From the NCBI GenBank assembly GCA_900546715.1, contig UREA01000046.1, positions 1 to 8,881 of the forward strand: DNA of 8,881 nucleotides, read 5' to 3'. The position numbers were made by a program, and so were the translations under genes. Below, one piece after another: positions 5,770 through 8,881 of this stretch. This stretch comes from an uncultured Mycoplasmatota bacterium. GTDB taxonomy: Bacteria > Bacillota_I > Bacilli_A > RF39 > UBA660. The notes below the pieces were generated by a model, which saw only the letters and a list, made by a program, of their open reading frames with translations, did no database searches and was not told the DNA's origin. Position 1 is the stretch's first letter. Each line of letters opens with the position of its first letter.

Positions 5770-7408
5770 TATACTTTCCTCCTATAAATTCTCTTAAAAT
5801 TGAATCATCTGTAACATATTCCCCAGGTATTGGGAAAAATTGTTTCAAAAAATCAATTAATCTCCTTGCTTCCTCATAATACACAGAATCAACACCAACA
5901 GAGAGTAATAACGGTTCAACATAAACCTTTAACACTCCAACTTCATAAGCTAAAGCCGTATTGATAATAACATTTGCTTGATGAATATAAGGAAAAATAT
6001 ATTTTTCTTCTCCTCTTCTTACTCTTTGCCAATTATCAATAGTGTTAAATACATCATAACCTCTAGTACGATTATCTCTTACAATTCTTCTAAGTAACCT
6101 TAAATCAATTGTAGAAACATAGTTATGTTCATCTATATTTAAAGGAATAAAAGGACTTAAATAAATTCGATACTTACATTTTTTATCTACATTCTTTGTA
6201 AGCTCATCATTTAAAGCATGTAACCCTTCGATTAAAAATATACTATTTTCTTTTAATTTTATTTTTTCTTTTGTATATTCTCTTTTACCAGTCAAAAAAT
6301 TATATATTGGTAAATTTATTTCTTCTCCCGCAAGTAATCTATTTAAATCTTTATTAAATAAATCTACATCAATAGCATCTATTCGTTCAAAATCATATTC
6401 ACCATCTTCATCCTTCGGAGTATCCTCCCTATTTACAAAGTAATCATCCAAACTCACTTTAATTGTATCATAACCTAAAGCCTCTAAGTAAGATGCAATT
6501 CTTTTAGTAGTTGTTGTTTTCCCTGATGATGAAGGACCAGCAATTAAAATAAATTTTACATCTTTATTTCTAATTATGTCATCTACAACTTTAGCAATAT
6601 CCAAACTAAACATAAGTTCATTAGATCTTATAAAATCCTTAATTTTTCCATTTCCTATTGTTTTATTTAAATCACTTATATAAGGCATTCCTAAATTATC
6701 TAACCACTTCTTTCCTTTAAAGAAAGATTCAATTATATTATCATAATGAACATATTCAGGAACAACCCCATTACTTTTAACAGTTGGAAACATAAATATA
6801 ATTCTATTATTGCCAAGATATATAAGTTCATATTTATTTATACTACCAGTATTATATGGCATCAATGAATAAAAATAATTTAACTTATTATGTAACTTAT
6901 ACAAAGTAACCAATTTATCACTAACACTTTGAACATTTAATGCTTTCTCTAATTCATTACATCTATTATAATACTTAATAGCATCTTTTGGATGAACATT
7001 TAATTTTGCAATTATTTCATTATTACTAACAATACTAGCCATTTTTTCTTTAATCTTTGATAAATCATCTTGCGTTAATATTTTATCTCCATTGACAACT
7101 CCCAACATTCCTCTTGGAACACTATGTTCATAACTTACTTCCATTCCTGGAAATGTCTCAATCAAAGCAATTTCAAATAAAAATTTTAACCCAGCTTTAT
7201 ATATTTTATTACCAATTATATCATTAGTATTAATAAACTCTATTTTTTCTTCTTCAATTACTTTGGTATCTAGTGAAAACACTTCATTTCCCACTTTATA
7301 TCCCATAATATTTTCCATATTATAGTCTTTACTTACATCATAAAAAAGTGTTCCTTTTTCATAATAGTGCTCACTATTATCTTGAAAAGTAATTTTTACT
7401 TTTTCCAT
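5762..7408 (-). CDS. Uridine kinase-like nucleoside kinase with N-terminal TGS and ThrRS-like domains
   Basis: A 548-residue three-part protein. Residues 1-62 fit a TGS domain. Residues about 65-200 resemble the second additional domain of threonyl-tRNA synthetase (ETFPGMEVSYEHSVPRGMLG, 84-103). Residues about 285-540 are a uridine kinase/phosphoribulokinase-type P-loop kinase, with GPSSSGKTT (291-299), SLDDYF (319-324), IEGLHALN (393-400) and RRIVRDNRTRGYD (440-452). The family phosphorylates nucleosides with ATP or GTP in pyrimidine salvage. The substrate of this TGS-fused branch is less certain, so no gene symbol is given. The ATG is supported by GAGGG (7415-7419) 6 nt upstream. It is the first gene of an operon with gap, and the two may be translationally coupled. 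Confidence 0.92.
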   Translation of the reverse strand: MEKVKITFQDNSEHYYEKGTLFYDVSKDYNMENIMGYKVGNEVFSLDTKVIEEEKIEFINTNDIIGNKIYKAGLKFLFEIALIETFPGMEVSYEHSVPRGMLGVVNGDKILTQDDLSKIKEKMASIVSNNEIIAKLNVHPKDAIKYYNRCNELEKALNVQSVSDKLVTLYKLHNKLNYFYSLMPYNTGSINKYELIYLGNNRIIFMFPTVKSNGVVPEYVHYDNIIESFFKGKKWLDNLGMPYISDLNKTIGNGKIKDFIRSNELMFSLDIAKVVDDIIRNKDVKFILIAGPSSSGKTTTTKRIASYLEALGYDTIKVSLDDYFVNREDTPKDEDGEYDFERIDAIDVDLFNKDLNRLLAGEEINLPIYNFLTGKREYTKEKIKLKENSIFLIEGLHALNDELTKNVDKKCKYRIYLSPFIPLNIDEHNYVSTIDLRLLRRIVRDNRTRGYDVFNTIDNWQRVRRGEEKYIFPYIHQANVIINTALAYEVGVLKVYVEPLLLSVGVDSVYYEEARRLIDFLKQFFPIPGEYVTDDSILREFIGGKYND

Positions 7409-7430
7409 TTCAATCCCTCTATTCTATAAA

Positions 7431-7459
7431 ATTATATCACAAATTAATTTTTTTTTGAA
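7431..7459 (-). promoter_or_regulatory. Sigma-A promoter of the kinase-gap operon
   Basis: The -35 TTCAAA (7459-7454), a 17-bp spacer and an extended -10 TGATATAAT (hexamer 7436-7431) stand on the minus strand. The predicted start near 7424 gives a leader of about 16 nt. No operator motif is evident. Confidence 0.75.
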
Positions 7460-7482
7460 TAAAATCTCAACTTTTTTACTAT
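7455..7482 (+). promoter_or_regulatory. Possible clpP promoter, weak
   Basis: TTGAAT (7455-7460) and TACTAT (7477-7482), 16 bp apart, could form a promoter giving a very short leader just before the ribosome site. It would overlap the -35 of the leftward promoter. No CtsR heptad repeat and no CIRCE element is seen between 7409 and 7502, so control of clpP by those regulators is not supported here. Confidence 0.3.
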
Positions 7483-7491
7483 TATTATTTT

Positions 7492-7497
7492 AGGTGA
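7492..7497 (+). promoter_or_regulatory. Ribosome binding site deciding the clpP start
   Basis: AGGTGA ends 5 nt before TTG 7503. The alternative GTG 7494 lies inside this site and has no Shine-Dalgarno sequence of its own, so it is better read as part of the site than as a start. Confidence 0.8.
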
Positions 7498-7502
7498 TTA
7501 AT

Positions 7503-8081
7503 TTGAATATTATTCCAACAGTAATAGAAAAAAGTAGTAATAAAGAATATGCATATGATTTATACTCCAGACTTCTAAAAGATCGAATTATCTTTTTAAC
7601 TGGAGAAATTAATGATTCTATGGCCAATATAATAATTAGTGAATTATTATACTTAGACAATTTATCTAATGAAGATATTTATTTATACATTAATAGTCCC
7701 GGTGGCTCAATCACTTCTGGAATGAGTATATATGACACTATGCATTTTATTAACAGCAAAGTTTATACTATAGGTCTTGGTATGTGTGCATCAATGGCAG
7801 CATTTCTCCTATCAAGTGGTGATGAAAGATACGCTTTACCAAACACTGAAGTAATGATTCATCAACCACTCGGTGGTGCCCAAGGCCAAGCAACAGACAT
7901 TAAAATCGCTGCAGAACGAATTATTAAACTAAAAGAAAAACTAAATAAAATTTTAGCAGATAACACTCATCAGCCTTTAGAAAAAATTTATAACGATACC
8001 GAACGCGACAATTTTTTGTCGGCATCTGAAGCTTTAGATTATGGCTTAATTGACAAAATAATAAATAAGAATGAGTTTTAA
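7503..8081 (+). CDS. clpP: ATP-dependent Clp protease proteolytic subunit ClpP
   Basis: ClpP is the serine peptidase that forms a tetradecameric chamber with Clp ATPases such as ClpX or ClpC, and degrades misfolded and regulatory proteins in the cytoplasm. From TTG 7503 the protein has 192 residues and begins MNIIPTVIE, matching the classic Bacillus-type MNLIPTVIE. The catalytic triad is Ser97 in GMCASMAA, His120 in VMIHQPLGG and Asp169 in TERDNF. YINSPGG (62-68) and ALDYGLIDKI near the end are also standard. Starting at GTG 7494 would add three residues in front of the conserved N-terminus. The loop between Ser and His reads SSGDERYALPN, about two residues shorter than the usual GxKGKR form. 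The gene stands alone, divergent from the kinase operon and overlapping the divIC stop tail-to-tail. Confidence 0.96.
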   Translation: MNIIPTVIEKSSNKEYAYDLYSRLLKDRIIFLTGEINDSMANIIISELLYLDNLSNEDIYLYINSPGGSITSGMSIYDTMHFINSKVYTIGLGMCASMAAFLLSSGDERYALPNTEVMIHQPLGGAQGQATDIKIAAERIIKLKEKLNKILADNTHQPLEKIYNDTERDNFLSASEALDYGLIDKIINKNEF

Positions 8082-8093
8082 TCCATTCTTATT
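8064..8093. terminator. Putative shared hairpin between convergent clpP and divIC
   Basis: A perfect 10-bp inverted repeat (AATAAGAATG at 8064-8073 with 8084-8093) and a 10-nt loop cover the last codons and stops of both genes. On the minus strand a T-rich stretch follows (TTATTATTTT); on the plus strand the tail is only AT-rich. It could serve as a weak bidirectional terminator. Confidence 0.5.
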
Positions 8094-8362
8094 ATAATAT
8101 CTCCATCACCACTATACATAAACTTTTCTTTAGCATATCTTGCGACATATTCACTATCTTGTAGTTTTGTAACATCGCTTTCTAATTTTTCTTCTTCACT
8201 GAGCAAATTTTCATATTCGACACTTAAAGACTTAATTTGGCTATTGTTATCCATTATTTCTTGCCAATCTTTAAACACTGAGCTAACTAAGGTTACCAAA
8301 AGCCCTATAATACAAAACGAAATAAACACTAATCTTTTCTTTTCTTTCTTAGTTTTTTTCAT
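8078..8362 (-). CDS. divIC: Septum formation initiator, DivIC/FtsB family
   Basis: DivIC is a small bitopic division protein that acts with FtsL and DivIB at the septum. The 94 residues show the family layout: a basic cytoplasmic tail (1-10, KKTKKEKKR), one membrane helix (about 11-30), a coiled coil (about 36-68) and the conserved end block LQDSEYVARYAKEKFMYSGDGD (67-88). Length and order are typical. The start is supported by AGGAG (8368-8372) 5 nt upstream. It lies downstream of yabP and yabQ as in Bacillus subtilis, but a terminator and its own promoter separate it from them. This fits a vegetative division gene next to sporulation genes. Its stop overlaps that of convergent clpP. Confidence 0.9.
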   Translation of the reverse strand: MKKTKKEKKRLVFISFCIIGLLVTLVSSVFKDWQEIMDNNSQIKSLSVEYENLLSEEEKLESDVTKLQDSEYVARYAKEKFMYSGDGDIIIRMD

Positions 8363-8385
8363 TTCTTCTCCTTTTTCTACTCTTC

Positions 8386-8394
8386 ATTATATCA
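8386..8394 (-). promoter_or_regulatory. Extended -10 promoter of divIC
   Basis: The minus strand reads TGATATAAT (hexamer 8391-8386), identical to the -10 region of the kinase-gap promoter. A poor -35 (TTGTTA, 15 bp away at 8412-8407) lies in the loop and stem of the preceding terminator. The start near 8379 gives a leader of about 17 nt. Confidence 0.6.
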
Positions 8395-8431
8395 AAAAAA
8401 GTAAAATAACAATATTTATTTTACTTTTTTT
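8394..8431 (-). terminator. Intrinsic terminator of the yabP-yabQ transcript
   Basis: A perfect 16-bp inverted repeat (8394-8409 with 8416-8431) has a 6-nt loop. Its core is AGTAAAATAA, and it has an A-run before and a T-run after on both strands, so it could work in both directions. It begins within the last codons of yabQ (stop at 8423-8421). Confidence 0.75.
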
Positions 8432-8729
8432 TTATTTTTTTTACAAACATTTTACATATTTTTTTTATCTTTTCATAAAATACATGTGTTACCACAAAAC
8501 CTATAATTACTGTTAACAAAAAATATATATGAAAATATCCGTGATTAATCCTATATAAAATATAAATGTACAATATTACCATATCTATAATAAACACTAA
8601 AGTAATAATTAATTTAAAAATTGTTTTTTTATTAATTAAAATATATTTATTAAATCTACTTAATAGATAAATTACTATACCATAAACAAAAGAAACTAAA
8701 AAAGAAACAACTTGCACCAAACTATTCAT
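8421..8729 (-). CDS. yabQ: Spore cortex membrane protein YabQ
   Basis: YabQ is a polytopic membrane protein needed for spore cortex formation in Bacillus and located in the forespore outer membrane. This 102-residue protein has about three hydrophobic segments (5-24, 38-58, 66-82) and a basic tail (FYEKIKKICK and KKIKKK) typical of the family. It is about half the length I recall for the Bacillus protein, so it represents mainly the core domain. Family assignment rests on hydropathy, the tail and the position right after yabP. Its ATG overlaps the yabP stop (TAATG) and no clear Shine-Dalgarno site precedes it, so translation probably depends on coupling to yabP. In Bacillus these genes are under mother-cell SigE; that promoter would lie outside the window. 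Confidence 0.8.
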   Translation of the reverse strand: MNSLVQVVSFLVSFVYGIVIYLLSRFNKYILINKKTIFKLIITLVFIIDMVILYIYILYRINHGYFHIYFLLTVIIGFVVTHVFYEKIKKICKMFVKKIKKK

Positions 8730-8881
8730 TATTTAAATAATTTAGTTAAAACACTTTCTTCTTTATTTTTAAGCTTGCTATCTATATAAGTAAATGAATT
8801 AATTTTCCCCTTAATTTTTACATTTCCATCATTAGTATCAAGTTTTAGAAGTTCTAACCCCTCACCAAATAATCTTAAATT
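8729..8881 (-). CDS. yabP: Sporulation protein YabP, C-terminal 50 residues (partial)
   Basis: The minus-strand frame entering from the right edge reads NLRLFGEGLELLKLD, then VKIKGKINSFTYID, and ends ESVLTKLFK before TAA at 8731-8729. The pattern of a G-L-L strand pair, I-G-I-S-Y-D and a basic C-terminal LFK is that of the YabP/YqfC family of sporulation proteins. The N-terminus lies beyond the window. It is the upstream partner of yabQ, with a 1-nt stop/start overlap. YabP and YabQ together indicate that the organism has, or recently had, the sporulation programme. Confidence 0.8.
   Translation of the reverse strand, partial: NLRLFGEGLELLKLDTNDGNVKIKGKINSFTYIDSKLKNKEESVLTKLFK

Noticed and set aside
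7409..7502. CtsR or HrcA (CIRCE) operator before clpP
   Set aside because: Neither the GGTCAAA heptad repeat nor the CIRCE inverted repeat is present.
8244..8516. Plus-strand open frame across the divIC start and yabQ end
   Set aside because: It runs antisense through a promoter and terminator; the Phe-rich composition comes from A/T runs.
1..8881. Mycoplasma-type genetic code (TGA as Trp)
   Set aside because: Every tryptophan checked is TGG, and no reading frame needs TGA to be read through.

Overview
The window comes from a very AT-rich, spore-forming Gram-positive bacterium. The most likely source is an uncultured gut-type member of the Bacilli, from lineages near Erysipelotrichia or RF39. 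Four things point there: a low-GC genome, the yabP-yabQ-divIC gene order known from Bacillus, a Bacillus-type ClpP N-terminus, and strong Shine-Dalgarno sites. The lineage is inferred, not shown. All eight stop codons that can be seen are TAA, and every tryptophan checked is TGG, so the standard bacterial code (table 11) fits better than the Mycoplasma code.

Layout. Positions 1-1304 (minus) hold the first 434 residues of a large membrane-anchored or secreted surface protein that runs off the left edge. Back-to-back promoters at 1328-1393 drive it leftward and drive two tandem paralogous genes rightward (1418-2623 and 2598-3821). These two encode cytoplasmic transglutaminase-like proteins of unknown function, each with a visible Cys-His-Asp triad. 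Positions 3822-4764 are non-coding and are the most unusual part of the window. They hold six long palindromes (24-32 bp) arranged as three direct units. The two palindromes of a unit match each other but differ from those of the other units. The same stretch holds five copies of a 12-bp repeat and the gap terminator.

On the minus strand, 7408-4765 is a two-gene operon: a TGS-domain uridine kinase-like protein overlapping glycolytic GAPDH by 8 nt. It has a clear promoter and terminator. clpP (7503-8081, plus, probable TTG start) is divergent from this operon and convergent with divIC, overlapping its stop codon. At the right edge are the sporulation genes yabP (partial) and yabQ, coupled by a TAATG overlap. 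They are separated from divIC by a 16-bp hairpin terminator, and a promoter for divIC sits immediately after it.

The housekeeping genes (GAPDH, nucleoside kinase, ClpP, DivIC, YabPQ) are conventional. The accessory part is the surface protein, the transglutaminase-like pair and the palindrome units. Four of the recognised promoters share an extended -10 (TGn plus hexamer) and a leader of only about 16-18 nt, leaving no room for riboswitches.
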